DNA of 13,207 bases from an uncultured Collinsella sp. (GCA_902495265.1 CABUWR010000017.1:1-13207), one strand, 5' to 3'. Shown: positions 1 to 7,435, numbered from the stretch's first letter. The notes: generated by a model from the letters alone, not told the origin. Made by a program: numbers and translations.

Positions 1-873
1 GCGGGCTCGGTAGACTTCGAGCATGGGGGTGGGGTCGACGGTCAGGGCTCGCGTTGCGGCGTCCATTTCGAAGGAGACAGCACTCGATACTAAGTATTGG
101 TGGGCCTTTGCGATCTCGGCGATGACGGGGGTTGCCGCTGCGAGCCAGCCCAGGCGCCAGCCGGTCATGGCCCAGGGCTTGGAGAAGCTCTCGATGACGA
201 CCGTCTGCTCGCGCAGCTCCGGGTGTCGCTGGGCGAAGCGCTCGTAGCCGTCCACATAGACGAGTCGGTTGTACACGTCGTCACAGACCACGTAGATGCC
301 CGCCTGCTCCGCTACGCGCGCCACGGCGTCGAGCGAAGCCGCGTCGAGAATGCAGCCCGTAGGATTGTTGGGCGTGCAGATGACGATGGCCTTGGTCGCC
401 GGCGTCACGCAAGCACGAAGCGCATCCTCGTCAATCTGAAATTGCGCAGGCTCCGTATCCAAAAAGACCGCCTTGGCGTGGTTGGTCACGACGATGCTTT
501 CGTACAGGCCAAAGGCCGGCGTGGGGATAATGACCTCGTCGCCGGGGTTGAGCATAGCCATAAACGTAGCCGACAGGGCCTCGGTCGCACCGTCGGTTAG
601 GATGACCTCGTCAGCAGAAAACGAAAGGCCCGCGTCACCCATATATGCGGATAGCGCCTCGCGCAGGGCAGGGCGACCGTTGTTGGGCGGATAATGCGTG
701 TCGCCGCGGTCGAGTGCGGCGGTCACCTCGGCGCTAATCACGTCGGGCGTGGGAAAATCGGGCTCGCCGAGCGCAAGCGCAATGCATCCCGGATGCTGAG
801 CGGCGAGCGCGTTGATTCGGCGGATGCCGGAGGGCTTGAGCGTGGCAAGCGAGGTATTCATGGGCAAGCGCAT
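1..873 (-). CDS. PLP-dependent class I/II aminotransferase (3' end missing)
   Basis: This is a fold-type I pyridoxal-phosphate aminotransferase that moves an amino group between an amino acid and a 2-oxo acid in the cytoplasm. The 291 codons present read without interruption off the left edge; the family is usually about 380-400 residues, so roughly 100 C-terminal residues are missing. Visible motifs are LALGEPDFPTP near residue 33, TDGATEAL (93-100), the CTPNNPTG loop (166-173), the cofactor-contacting pair D198 and Y201 in CDDVY, and SFSKPWAMTGWRLGW (229-243), where K232 is the Schiff-base lysine. The ATG at 873 is chosen over the in-frame ATG at 861 because AAAGGA lies just upstream of it. 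It is divergent from the next gene. The motifs do not fix the substrate; aspartate, alanine or aromatic amino acids are all possible. Family assignment is firm. Confidence 0.95.
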   Translation of the reverse strand, partial: MRLPMNTSLATLKPSGIRRINALAAQHPGCIALALGEPDFPTPDVISAEVTAALDRGDTHYPPNNGRPALREALSAYMGDAGLSFSADEVILTDGATEALSATFMAMLNPGDEVIIPTPAFGLYESIVVTNHAKAVFLDTEPAQFQIDEDALRACVTPATKAIVICTPNNPTGCILDAASLDAVARVAEQAGIYVVCDDVYNRLVYVDGYERFAQRHPELREQTVVIESFSKPWAMTGWRLGWLAAATPVIAEIAKAHQYLVSSAVSFEMDAATRALTVDPTPMLEVYRAR

Positions 874-907
874 GGCGTTCCTTTCGTAAGGGTTGCACTA
901 GGATAGC

Positions 908-922
908 GCGGCGGGGCGCCGC
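908..922. repeat. GC-rich inverted repeat between two divergent genes
   Basis: GCGGCG and CGCCGC flank GGG, giving a perfect 6-bp inverted repeat in the 93-nt divergent region between the aminotransferase and the flavodoxin-like gene. It could be an operator or a leader hairpin. A weak -10-like TATCCT for the aminotransferase lies beside it (minus strand, 905-900). Nothing else in this gap is convincing. Confidence 0.3.
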
Positions 923-966
923 CAGACGGTGTAACCTAAACGGAAACGGACTGGAAAGGAGGCGGC

Positions 967-1626
967 ATGGAGACGACCGCACGCGGCGATGTGCCAAAAA
1001 CACTGCATAACATCGCGTTTGTCAGCATTCCCGAGAGCGCCGATCTTGAGTTTTTGCTCTGGGATCTGCAGGATGCCATCGCCGCCTATGCTCAGCTTTC
1101 CGGCACCGCGCTCCCCCGTCCAGTCGACTTGAAGGCGAATAGCGACGATACTGCCGACGGCATCGTGCTCGCCGTTGAGGATACGCCCGTTGACGAGGCA
1201 GTGGCAGACATCGCCAAAGCGCTCGATCGCTTTGGCGATACGGGAACGCGCGTCTATGTCGTCGTTCAAGCCGCCTGCGAGCGAACCGAGGGGGCGTGCA
1301 TGCTCATCGAGCGCTTGCGCCAAGCTTGCGAACTCCGTAGGTTAACGTGGTGCGGCGGCGTTATCGCCTGCACCGGCAGCGGCATCGCGGCGCTTCGCCA
1401 TTCCCCGCGCATGGGACTCCTGCGTCGGCCTTTTTCCGAAGCGACGGATAAGCTGGTGGGCGCCGTGCGCATGGGGTGCTCGGTTGAACATGCGCAGCTG
1501 CTTGGCGGCAGCAATGCCGATAGCGTCGATGCCGACGGCATGGTGCGCGTCAAGCCCGCGCTGCCCGCACCGATCTGGCATGCCATCATGAAATGCCTCG
1601 GCACCCGCGCCCAATCAGATATCTAA
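967..1626 (+). CDS. flavodoxin-fold / NAD(P)H-dependent FMN reductase-like protein, function unknown
   Basis: This is a 219-residue soluble protein without signal peptide or membrane segments. A strong AAAGGAGG lies just before the ATG, so it is very likely expressed. Residues about 64-170 read like the central and C-terminal part of clostridial-type flavodoxin-like oxidoreductases: a strand DGIVLAVEDTP, then TRVYVVVQAACERTEGACM where relatives have an 'aI.n.GF.E..qn' strand-loop, then LTWCGGVIACTGSGI resembling 'l.W.GGi.igaG', and a basic helix. The N-terminal phosphate-binding loop typical of flavodoxins (S/T-rich, GNT or GS.R.gS) is not recognisable, so FMN binding is doubtful. The gene converges on the DNA glycosylase with one base between stop codons. 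The fold relation is inferred from pattern memory only; a lineage-specific protein of unknown function is the safe description. Confidence 0.8.
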   Translation: METTARGDVPKTLHNIAFVSIPESADLEFLLWDLQDAIAAYAQLSGTALPRPVDLKANSDDTADGIVLAVEDTPVDEAVADIAKALDRFGDTGTRVYVVVQAACERTEGACMLIERLRQACELRRLTWCGGVIACTGSGIAALRHSPRMGLLRRPFSEATDKLVGAVRMGCSVEHAQLLGGSNADSVDADGMVRVKPALPAPIWHAIMKCLGTRAQSDI

Positions 1627-1627
1627 A

Positions 1628-2191
1628 TTACAGAGCGCCCCAGTCAACGGCCTCGCGCCAGCGCCCAACAAGGCGCTCTAGGCGCCATGCCGCATTGGCG
1701 GGACTTGTCGACGGCAGAACGATGGCCGGCAACCCGGTGCGTTCTTGTAGATAGCGCTTGTAGAGCCGACCTGCCGTGCCGCCGTTACAGACAACGACCT
1801 CGATAGGAGCTGCGCCGGTAATACGCTCGGCATGCGCCGGAACGACGTTTTTGATGCTAGCGTCACTCGAGCCCTTGATGTCGCAGCTCTCGATTACATC
1901 CCACAGGGCCACGCCGCCGTTCAGCAGCATGGAGCGCTTGGCGGCAATCGAGGCATCGAGCGTCGCGGGCTCACCGCTTGCCAAAGGATCGCCCTCGTTG
2001 GGCGGCACAGGCATACCGAGGCACGTGGCCATCACACGCCAAAAGCGATTCTGAGGGTTGCCGTAATAATAGGCATTGGCGCGCGAAAGCACCGAGGGAA
2101 ACGACCCGAGCACCAAAACGCGCGAGTGGTGGTCGAACACAGGCTCAAACCCATGCTCAATATGTTGATAGCCCTCGTCCGGCGCTGCCAT
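1628..2191 (-). CDS. Family-6 uracil-DNA glycosylase superfamily protein (DNA-deoxyinosine/hypoxanthine glycosylase)
   Basis: This enzyme excises deaminated bases, chiefly hypoxanthine in the characterised family-6 members, to start base-excision repair. The 187 residues match the usual size. Motif 1 is VLGSFPS (27-33) followed by YYGNPQNRFW (42-51), whose N45 fits the position of the catalytic asparagine in the family. Motif 2 is LPSTSPAN (159-166). VVVCNGGTAGRLY (132-144) is the core strand before a helix. The ATG at 2191 begins 3 nt after the amylase stop (TAG 2197-2195), with GAGGG inside the end of the amylase gene as ribosome binding site, so the two are almost certainly co-transcribed and translationally coupled. 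Family membership is confident; exact base preference is inferred from the family. Confidence 0.9.
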   Translation of the reverse strand: MAAPDEGYQHIEHGFEPVFDHHSRVLVLGSFPSVLSRANAYYYGNPQNRFWRVMATCLGMPVPPNEGDPLASGEPATLDASIAAKRSMLLNGGVALWDVIESCDIKGSSDASIKNVVPAHAERITGAAPIEVVVCNGGTAGRLYKRYLQERTGLPAIVLPSTSPANAAWRLERLVGRWREAVDWGAL

Positions 2192-2194
2192 GAT

Positions 2195-3571
2195 CTAGGC
2201 CCTCAGCAGATAACGCACCTCGTAGGGCGCAAGCTCTAGGGTACCCGTCAGCTCGACCGTGGGCGCATCGTCGGCAAGCAGGTCGACGAAGGAGCCGTTG
2301 AGTTCGCCGGCTCCAAAGGTATAGGGCTCGTTCACGGCATTGACCGCCACAAGCACCGTCGCGTCGTCGCAGGCGCGCTCAAACAGCAGCTGCTTGTTCT
2401 GGATCACCACGTTGCGATAGGTACCGTAGTTGAGAGCACAGGCAGCCGCGTCGTCGGCCGAGCGAAGGTGTGCGAGTTGCATGATGAACGCCGTCAGCTC
2501 GTTGGGCGCAGGCTCATCGAGCGCAGGGCGCAGCGCCCAGTCGCCATCGGGGCCGCCCTTTTCGCCGGCAATTCCCCACTCGCTGCCATAGTAGACGCAC
2601 GGGATGCCTGGCATGCCAAAGAGCATGCCGTAGGCGGGACGCAGGCAGGACTTGTCCGTCAGAATGCTCGCCAGGCGCGGCACGTCGTGGTTGTCGACAA
2701 ACGACAGCAGGTGCTTGCCACGATAGACGCACCAGGGGTCGCCGCCAAACTGACGGTGCAGCGAGTGGGCGATCTCGAACATGTTGACCGAATTAAAGCT
2801 GGAGTACAGGCCCTTGTAGCACTCGTAGCTGGTGCAGGAGTCGAGCATCTCGTCGTTGACGATCTGGTTGTAGTCGCCGTGGAGCGTCTCGCCGATCAGC
2901 ACAAAATCGGGCTTGAGCTCGCGGGTAAAGGTATGCAGACGGCGCATAAAGTCGCGGTCGAGCATATAGGCGACGTCCAGGCGCAGGCCGTCGACGCCAA
3001 AGACGTCGGCCCAACGGCGCACGGACTCGAGCAGGTAATCGACCACAGAGGGATTTTGCAGGTTGAGCTTCACAAGCTCAAAATGGCCTTCCCAGCCCTC
3101 GTACCAAAAGCCGTCGCCATAGCAAGAATCGCCGTCAAAGCTAATGCGGAACCAATCCTTGTAGGGCGAGTCCCACTTGCGCTCCTGCACGTCGCGAAAG
3201 GCCCAAAAACCGCGGCCGACGTGGTTGAAGACGGCATCGAGCACCACGCGGATGCCATGGGCATGCAGTGTGTCGCACACGGCGGCAAAGTCGGCATCCC
3301 CACCCAAGCGACGGTCGATGTGGCGCAGGCTGCGCGTGTCGTAGCCATGACTATCGGACTCGAGCGGCGGATTGATGAGCACAGCGCCAATACCGAGTTT
3401 TTGCAGGTAGTCGGCCCATTGGGCGATTTTCATGATAGGAGCATCGGGGTTGGGCACGGCGTTAGCAGCCTGGGCGAGCTCATCCTCGGCAACGGGCGCG
3501 GCGTTTTCGCGCGGAGCTCCGCAAAAGCCCAGCGGATAGATCTGATAGAACGTCGTCTCGTATGCCCACAT
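2195..3571 (-). CDS. GH13 alpha-amylase-family glycoside hydrolase, cytoplasmic
   Basis: This is a retaining alpha-glucan hydrolase, or possibly a transferase, of family GH13. All four conserved regions are present: I, DAVFNH (112-117); II, GLRLD (195-199) with nucleophile D199; III, IGETLHG (226-232) with acid/base E228; IV, FVDNHD (291-296) with the transition-state-stabilising D296. The N-terminus ETTFYQIYPLGF is the first barrel strand, so the protein starts directly in the catalytic domain, has no N-terminal carbohydrate-binding domain, and ends in a short beta domain (about 385-458). No signal peptide is seen, so it should act inside the cell on imported maltodextrins, like cyclomaltodextrinase/neopullulanase or maltodextrin glucosidase relatives. 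The start ATG has GGGAGG about 7 nt upstream. It is followed by the DNA glycosylase gene in one operon. Exact subfamily and bond specificity cannot be read by eye. Confidence 0.95.
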   Translation of the reverse strand: MWAYETTFYQIYPLGFCGAPRENAAPVAEDELAQAANAVPNPDAPIMKIAQWADYLQKLGIGAVLINPPLESDSHGYDTRSLRHIDRRLGGDADFAAVCDTLHAHGIRVVLDAVFNHVGRGFWAFRDVQERKWDSPYKDWFRISFDGDSCYGDGFWYEGWEGHFELVKLNLQNPSVVDYLLESVRRWADVFGVDGLRLDVAYMLDRDFMRRLHTFTRELKPDFVLIGETLHGDYNQIVNDEMLDSCTSYECYKGLYSSFNSVNMFEIAHSLHRQFGGDPWCVYRGKHLLSFVDNHDVPRLASILTDKSCLRPAYGMLFGMPGIPCVYYGSEWGIAGEKGGPDGDWALRPALDEPAPNELTAFIMQLAHLRSADDAAACALNYGTYRNVVIQNKQLLFERACDDATVLVAVNAVNEPYTFGAGELNGSFVDLLADDAPTVELTGTLELAPYEVRYLLRA

Positions 3572-3606
3572 AGCAACCTCCCGGTAAGCTCAACACAACG
3601 ACATCC

Positions 3607-3612
3607 ATTGTA
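3607..3612 (-). promoter_or_regulatory. Candidate -10 box for the amylase operon
   Basis: On the minus strand TACAAT lies about 36 nt before the amylase ATG, which would give a leader of roughly 30 nt. No good -35 hexamer is placed 17 nt upstream. The neighbouring sequence GGATACAA is also found in the GH4 promoter palindrome. This is a tentative call. Confidence 0.3.
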
Positions 3613-3642
3613 TGCCCAGCTTGTATCCTCTCCCCCAAATAA

Positions 3643-3709
3643 AGTTGCGGTGGAATAGTTCCTGCTTGGGCCTTCAGAGGCCTTAAACAGGAACTATTCC
3701 ACCGCAACT
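3643..3709 (-). terminator. Long perfect hairpin (22-bp arms), terminator-like, candidate extragenic repeat element
   Basis: Arms 3643-3664 and 3688-3709 are exact reverse complements over 22 bp. The 23-nt middle forms a second hairpin (GGCCT 3669-3673 with AGGCC 3678-3682). Each arm also contains the small palindrome GGAA-TAG-TTCC. On the minus strand the structure follows the MFS transporter stop by 16 nt and is followed by a short T-rich tract (TTTATTT), so it can terminate MFS transcription. On the plus strand there is no T tract. The stem is much longer and more perfect than an ordinary Rho-independent terminator, which suggests a palindromic extragenic element doing terminator duty. Confidence 0.7.
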
Positions 3710-3724
3710 GATGAGGGGATATGG

Positions 3725-4921
3725 TTAGGCGACAGGTTTGGCGCGGCGTATGGCCGGGAACATCACCGTGATGGCGAGGATGACGCCCACGACGGCAATC
3801 GCCCCGCCCACAAAGCCGATCCAGGCGATACCGGGACCCGAAACCACGGCGCCGCCGATCGCGGTGCCCGTGCCGATACCCAGATTAAACAGGCCCGAGA
3901 AGATCGACATGGCGACGGCCGACGAGTCCGCCGGCGTGTACTTGATGAGCTCGGCCTGAAACGCCACGTTAAAGGCCGTGGCGCAGCAGCCCCACAGCGC
4001 GCAAACGCCAAGCACTGCCACGAGCGACGATGCGGCCGGCCCCATGAGCAGCAAAGCCACCGGCACGCCGGAGAGCGTGATAGCCAAAAACGGGAAGCGA
4101 TGCCCATCGAACAGGCGGCCAAACAGCCAGCTTCCGAGCAGACCAGAGCAGCCAAACGCCGTCAGCGTCATAGTGATGGCGCTTGCGTCGACATGGGCGA
4201 CCTGAGCCAGGAAAGGCTCGATATAGCTATAGCCAGCGTAATAGCCGGTCGCCATGAACACCGTAACGGCGTAGAGAGCAATGAGGAACGGATTCTTGAG
4301 CAGTTCGGGCAGCTGCTTGAGCGTAAAGCGCTCACCCGCCGACATGGCGGGAAACACGGTCGCCTGGTAGACAACCGCGACAGCAGACAGCGCTCCGACC
4401 ACGGCGAACGTCATGCGCCAGCCCACGGCCAGGCCGATGGCGCGACCGAGGGGCAGGCCGAAGATCTGCGCGATGGACGAGCCCGTAGCAATCATGCTGA
4501 TGGCGAGCGCCCCATGGCGGGTGTCGACCAGGCGCGAGGCCATAATCGAGGCGACCGACCAGAACACGGCATGTGCGCAAGCGACCACCAGGCGCGCGCA
4601 GACCAAGATGGGATAGGTCGGTGCCACGGCGGACAGGAGCTGGCCCAGCGAGAACACGGCAAGCACGCCCAGCAGCATCCTCTTGAACTCAAAACGCGAG
4701 GCAAACACCATGAGTGGCAATGACAGCAACATGACGCCCCAGGCATAAACCGAGATCATGATGCCGGCCTGAGCCTCGGTGAGCGAGAACGACGCGGCAA
4801 TATCAGTCAGAAGGCCGATGGGCATGAACTCCGACGTGTTGAACACGAACGCGCAGCAGGTGAGCCCAATGAGCGGGAGCCACTGCCTGAATGCGATACC
4901 ACCTTGCTTTGTTTGAGCCAT
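3725..4921 (-). CDS. sotB: MFS sugar-efflux transporter, SotB type
   Basis: This 398-residue inner-membrane drug/sugar:proton antiporter of the major facilitator superfamily has about 12 hydrophobic segments. Several stretches closely match what I know of Escherichia coli SotB (YdeA), an arabinose/IPTG exporter: FVFNTSEFMPIGLLTDIAASF (about 25-45), the ATGSSIAQIFGLPLGRAIG loop (about 145-163), GWRMTF (167-172), YSYIEPF (about 231-237) and FSGLFNLGIGTG near the C-terminus. It likely exports sugars or sugar-like compounds to avoid sugar-phosphate stress; the substrate is not readable from sequence. The ATG at 4921 has GGAGAGG upstream, within a leader of about 30 nt behind an extended -10 promoter. 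It is monocistronic between a terminator-like hairpin and its own promoter. Confidence 0.88.
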   Translation of the reverse strand: MAQTKQGGIAFRQWLPLIGLTCCAFVFNTSEFMPIGLLTDIAASFSLTEAQAGIMISVYAWGVMLLSLPLMVFASRFEFKRMLLGVLAVFSLGQLLSAVAPTYPILVCARLVVACAHAVFWSVASIMASRLVDTRHGALAISMIATGSSIAQIFGLPLGRAIGLAVGWRMTFAVVGALSAVAVVYQATVFPAMSAGERFTLKQLPELLKNPFLIALYAVTVFMATGYYAGYSYIEPFLAQVAHVDASAITMTLTAFGCSGLLGSWLFGRLFDGHRFPFLAITLSGVPVALLLMGPAASSLVAVLGVCALWGCCATAFNVAFQAELIKYTPADSSAVAMSIFSGLFNLGIGTGTAIGGAVVSGPGIAWIGFVGGAIAVVGVILAITVMFPAIRRAKPVA

Positions 4922-4958
4922 ATAGGAAAACCTCTCCGATTATCTTGAGCGGTGGGCG

Positions 4959-4967
4959 ATTATAGCA
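4959..4967 (-). promoter_or_regulatory. Extended -10 promoter of the MFS transporter gene
   Basis: On the minus strand the sequence TGCTATAAT is a perfect extended -10 element (TG-n-TATAAT). Transcription would begin near 4952, leaving a leader of about 31 nt before the ATG at 4921. The -35 position reads CTCATT, which is poor, as is common for extended -10 promoters. The rest of the 173-nt gap holds the 10-bp palindrome AACGATCGTT (5007-5016), GGCGCGCC (5024-5031) and the small repeat TGCTT/AAGCA (5037-5049). None of these has a clear role. Confidence 0.6.
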
Positions 4968-5094
4968 ATGAGAAGTCTATAAATGAGCAACAAATAATTC
5001 TTGGAAAACGATCGTTAACAGACGGCGCGCCAATTCTGCTTAGAAAGCAAGGTACGCAGGAACTCAATATCGAAAACGCGGCTTCATCTTCGGG

Positions 5095-5922
5095 CTATCG
5101 CGCCTGCTCGAATGCGCACAAGGACACCCCCATGAGCACGTCAATTTCGAGCCAACTCGCAACCGCACAATGAACTAGCAAAAGCAGCATATAAGCAAAC
5201 GCCCCATAATAAAGTCCCTCATGTACAAGCGCCGTCACTGAAAGTACCGACGGCAGCGCCACACTCGAAACTACCCATCCAACAAGAACCTGGATAGCGT
5301 AACTTGCAACCAGATTCCATACCACCAGCAGCGTTGCCGGACGCGCGATTTCTCTGCAGGAGGAACGAAGCACCGTGACCGAACGCATGACGTAGCGTGG
5401 TGCAAACCGAATGCCTCGTAGTCCCCTCTGCTCCACGTCCGCATCTTCAATTAACACGAATACGAACGACGCGGAAAGAAGCGTCACGATTACTGCCACC
5501 ACAAGCGAGCACAACACCCCGAGCTGACTGCTCGCAAGCGAGGCAAAGACTACAATTGCCGATAAAATCAAGTGAACCAAATAAATTAGCAGCGCCCCAG
5601 AAATCTGGAGGGGAACCGTCGAGGCCAAGAGATAAACCGGAGGGGTTCGAACAGGTTGCACCGTCTCTTTGGACCGGTCGACGGCAAAAAATGAAAAAGC
5701 CACATTCGATAGAAGCAGGTTTAAAAAGGCCGCGACCACAGTGCAGATAAGCGTAATGGACGGATTGATATAGGCGAGCTCAGTTGCAACGTTTGATACA
5801 CCAAGTTGAAGCGCGCTCATAACAAACAAGGGAATATATAACGCCATCGTGCAGCCACTCCGGCACCCCTTCGCCCGATCGCCCGATTCCAGAAAGACAT
5901 TGAAGTTCTCTCGCAAGTTCAC
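5095..5922 (-). CDS. Unrecognised integral membrane protein, about six transmembrane segments
   Basis: I do not recognise the family. The 275 residues contain about six long hydrophobic stretches, near 24-45, 52-82, 96-128, 135-158, 193-222 and 234-262. A charged loop EDADVEQRGLRGIRF lies at about 159-173 between the two halves. There is no signal peptide or conserved catalytic motif, and the C-terminus is short. The start chosen is GTG at 5922 with only a weak GGGTAT upstream; the in-frame ATG at residue 26 is preceded by GGAGTGG and is a credible alternative that would remove the hydrophilic N-terminus. It lies 90 nt downstream of the GH4 gene on the same strand, so it may be the last gene of the sugar operon. 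A hand count of one line gives about 47% GC, lower than the flanks. A membrane partner of the sugar system or an unrelated cargo gene are both possible. Confidence 0.75.
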   Translation of the reverse strand: MNLRENFNVFLESGDRAKGCRSGCTMALYIPLFVMSALQLGVSNVATELAYINPSITLICTVVAAFLNLLLSNVAFSFFAVDRSKETVQPVRTPPVYLLASTVPLQISGALLIYLVHLILSAIVVFASLASSQLGVLCSLVVAVIVTLLSASFVFVLIEDADVEQRGLRGIRFAPRYVMRSVTVLRSSCREIARPATLLVVWNLVASYAIQVLVGWVVSSVALPSVLSVTALVHEGLYYGAFAYMLLLLVHCAVASWLEIDVLMGVSLCAFEQAR

Positions 5923-5947
5923 TCTATACCCGTTTTCTTACTAGGCA

Positions 5948-5983
5948 GGGCGAACGGGCGCCAATATAAACGCCGGTCCGCCC
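5948..5983. repeat. Imperfect hairpin between GH4 and the membrane-protein gene
   Basis: GGGCG-A-AC-G-GGCG pairs with CGCC-G-GT-C-CGCCC around a 10-nt AT-rich loop, with two mismatches. It sits in the 90-nt gap after the GH4 stop. There is no T tract immediately after it on the minus strand, so it is a weak terminator at best. It may reduce expression of, or protect mRNA before, the downstream membrane-protein gene. Confidence 0.4.
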
Positions 5984-6012
5984 ATCCATAATTTCTAGTT
6001 TTAACGTCCAGA

Positions 6013-7386
6013 CTAGTCTGTCCAGCCGTCGATGTAGTCGCGGTTAAGCTCAAAGTACTGCGCGGCGATATCTTTCGCCAAGGAGTACGAATTGACGAGC
6101 GGGTGCATCGCGAGGCTCTCGACAATATCGCGCTTCGATCGGTTAACGATGCCACGCGCCACGGTGCGCTCGTAGTACTTGACGCGACGAATCAATTCGA
6201 GGTTTCCCGCGGGCACAGAATCGGCTTCGACGCGATGCGGTACACAGCCATCGGTGGAGATATCGCACGTTGACTCAATGACATCTGTATCGAGAAGGCC
6301 GGGGATGGCGCCATTGTTGGGGGTGCACAGGATCATCTGCTGCGTCTTGCCAGAGCGAGCAATATCCATGAAGCGGAGCGCGACACCTGCGTATCCGCCA
6401 GCATCTTTGCCGTACACGTCAAACGTCCACGGCTTGTCGCGATGAATACCTGTCTCGGCCGCCATGTAGTTGTTTTCGCGCATTCCGTACCACTTCTCAA
6501 AGCACGCGAGGCCCTTTTCGAAGTCGTTCTCAATATCGATAGATGCAAGCTCGCTCGTCATTTCTCGATTAATTTCTTCGATTAGTTCGCCGCGCGTCTG
6601 GGGCGAAGAGAGCACGTTGGCAACGGCGCGCTCGCGATAGTAGAAATAGTATAGGTACTCATTTGGCACGCATCCGCGATTTAGGACGAGGTCCTTCTCG
6701 AAGAACCTAAGATCTGTATGAGCATATGCCCCGTCGTCGTGGATCAAGTCGGGCATGATGTCCTCGCCGTCAACCGTCACATTGCGGAAGAACGAGAGGT
6801 GGTTGAGTCCATAGCACTCGCCCTGAACCGATGCGGGATCAACGCCTTTATACTCGGCAAACTGATGCAACATGCCCGAGGGGGCATCGCAAATGCCATA
6901 AGTAAAATCGTAGCCCATATCGCGTAAGGCCTGAGATACGACGCCAGCGGGATTAGTAAAGTTAAACACCTTGACGCCCGGCTTTGCGTACTTCTTGATT
7001 AACTCGCAATACGAAGCAAGCGCAGGGACGGAGCGCATGGCAAAAGACACGCCGGCTGCGCCAGTCGTCTCTTGGCCAAGAACCCCATGTGAGAGAGCAA
7101 TGCGCTCATCGCGAACGCGCATATGGTCCCCACCGACGCGAATCGTCGTGATCACGTAATCGGCGTCCTTAACGGCCTCGACTGCATCGCCCGTCAGTGA
7201 AAAATTAAGCGTGGGGCAAAGCATGCCCGAGACATGGGCGGCAAGGCCACCGTAGATGCGCAGCTTCTCGGGATCATTGTCCATAAACACAAGTTCATCG
7301 ATTCCAAGCGATGACGCCTGCTGGGCTATGCTCTTTGCCAAAAACATGGAGCGGACGCCACCGCCGCCTATGACCGTAAGTTTCAT
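6013..7386 (-). CDS. GH4 NAD+/divalent-metal-dependent 6-phospho-glycosidase
   Basis: This cytoplasmic enzyme hydrolyses a 6-phospho-disaccharide delivered by a PTS, using NAD+ and a divalent metal in the redox-elimination mechanism unique to GH4. The 457 residues fit the family. MKLTVIGGGGVRS (1-13) is the NAD Rossmann loop; GQETTGAAG (104-112) and NFTNPAG (142-148) line the cofactor/substrate site; C166 and H196 (in GLNHLSF) fit the metal ligands; Y244 in NEYLYY is the candidate catalytic base; TPNNGAI is at 355-361. The signature after the metal Cys is C166-D-A-P, resembling the CDMP of 6-phospho-alpha-glucosidases more than the CNVP of beta enzymes, yet GLNHLSF looks like the beta enzyme BglT. 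Anomer specificity is therefore open. The ATG at 7386 is the start, with GGGGG upstream; in-frame sequence further upstream lacks coding character. It is divergent from the RpiR regulator. Confidence 0.93.
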   Translation of the reverse strand: MKLTVIGGGGVRSMFLAKSIAQQASSLGIDELVFMDNDPEKLRIYGGLAAHVSGMLCPTLNFSLTGDAVEAVKDADYVITTIRVGGDHMRVRDERIALSHGVLGQETTGAAGVSFAMRSVPALASYCELIKKYAKPGVKVFNFTNPAGVVSQALRDMGYDFTYGICDAPSGMLHQFAEYKGVDPASVQGECYGLNHLSFFRNVTVDGEDIMPDLIHDDGAYAHTDLRFFEKDLVLNRGCVPNEYLYYFYYRERAVANVLSSPQTRGELIEEINREMTSELASIDIENDFEKGLACFEKWYGMRENNYMAAETGIHRDKPWTFDVYGKDAGGYAGVALRFMDIARSGKTQQMILCTPNNGAIPGLLDTDVIESTCDISTDGCVPHRVEADSVPAGNLELIRRVKYYERTVARGIVNRSKRDIVESLAMHPLVNSYSLAKDIAAQYFELNRDYIDGWTD

Positions 7387-7435
7387 ATCGAAACCCCCAA
7401 TTAGCACATTCAATATTGCATGGTTCGCCTGTGTA

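Noticed and set aside
97..600. 167-codon open frame on the plus strand
   Set aside because: It is antisense to the aminotransferase, which carries the lysine and cofactor motifs.
2468..3658. 396-codon open frame on the plus strand
   Set aside because: It lies wholly antisense to the GH13 gene, whose four catalytic regions prove the minus frame; its translation shows no family motif. Long antisense frames are common in GC-rich DNA.
3480..3707. 75-codon minus-strand open frame through the 22-bp palindrome
   Set aside because: It begins inside the hairpin and overlaps the amylase gene in another frame; no motif or ribosome site supports it.
4952..5173. 73-codon open frame on the plus strand across the MFS upstream gap
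   Set aside because: There is no ribosome site or recognisable motif; it starts over the MFS promoter and ends inside the membrane-protein gene on the other strand.
5919..6155. 78-codon minus-strand open frame across the GH4 end
   Set aside because: It is out of frame with the GH4 C-terminus and includes the intergenic hairpin; serine/arginine/threonine-rich shadow sequence.
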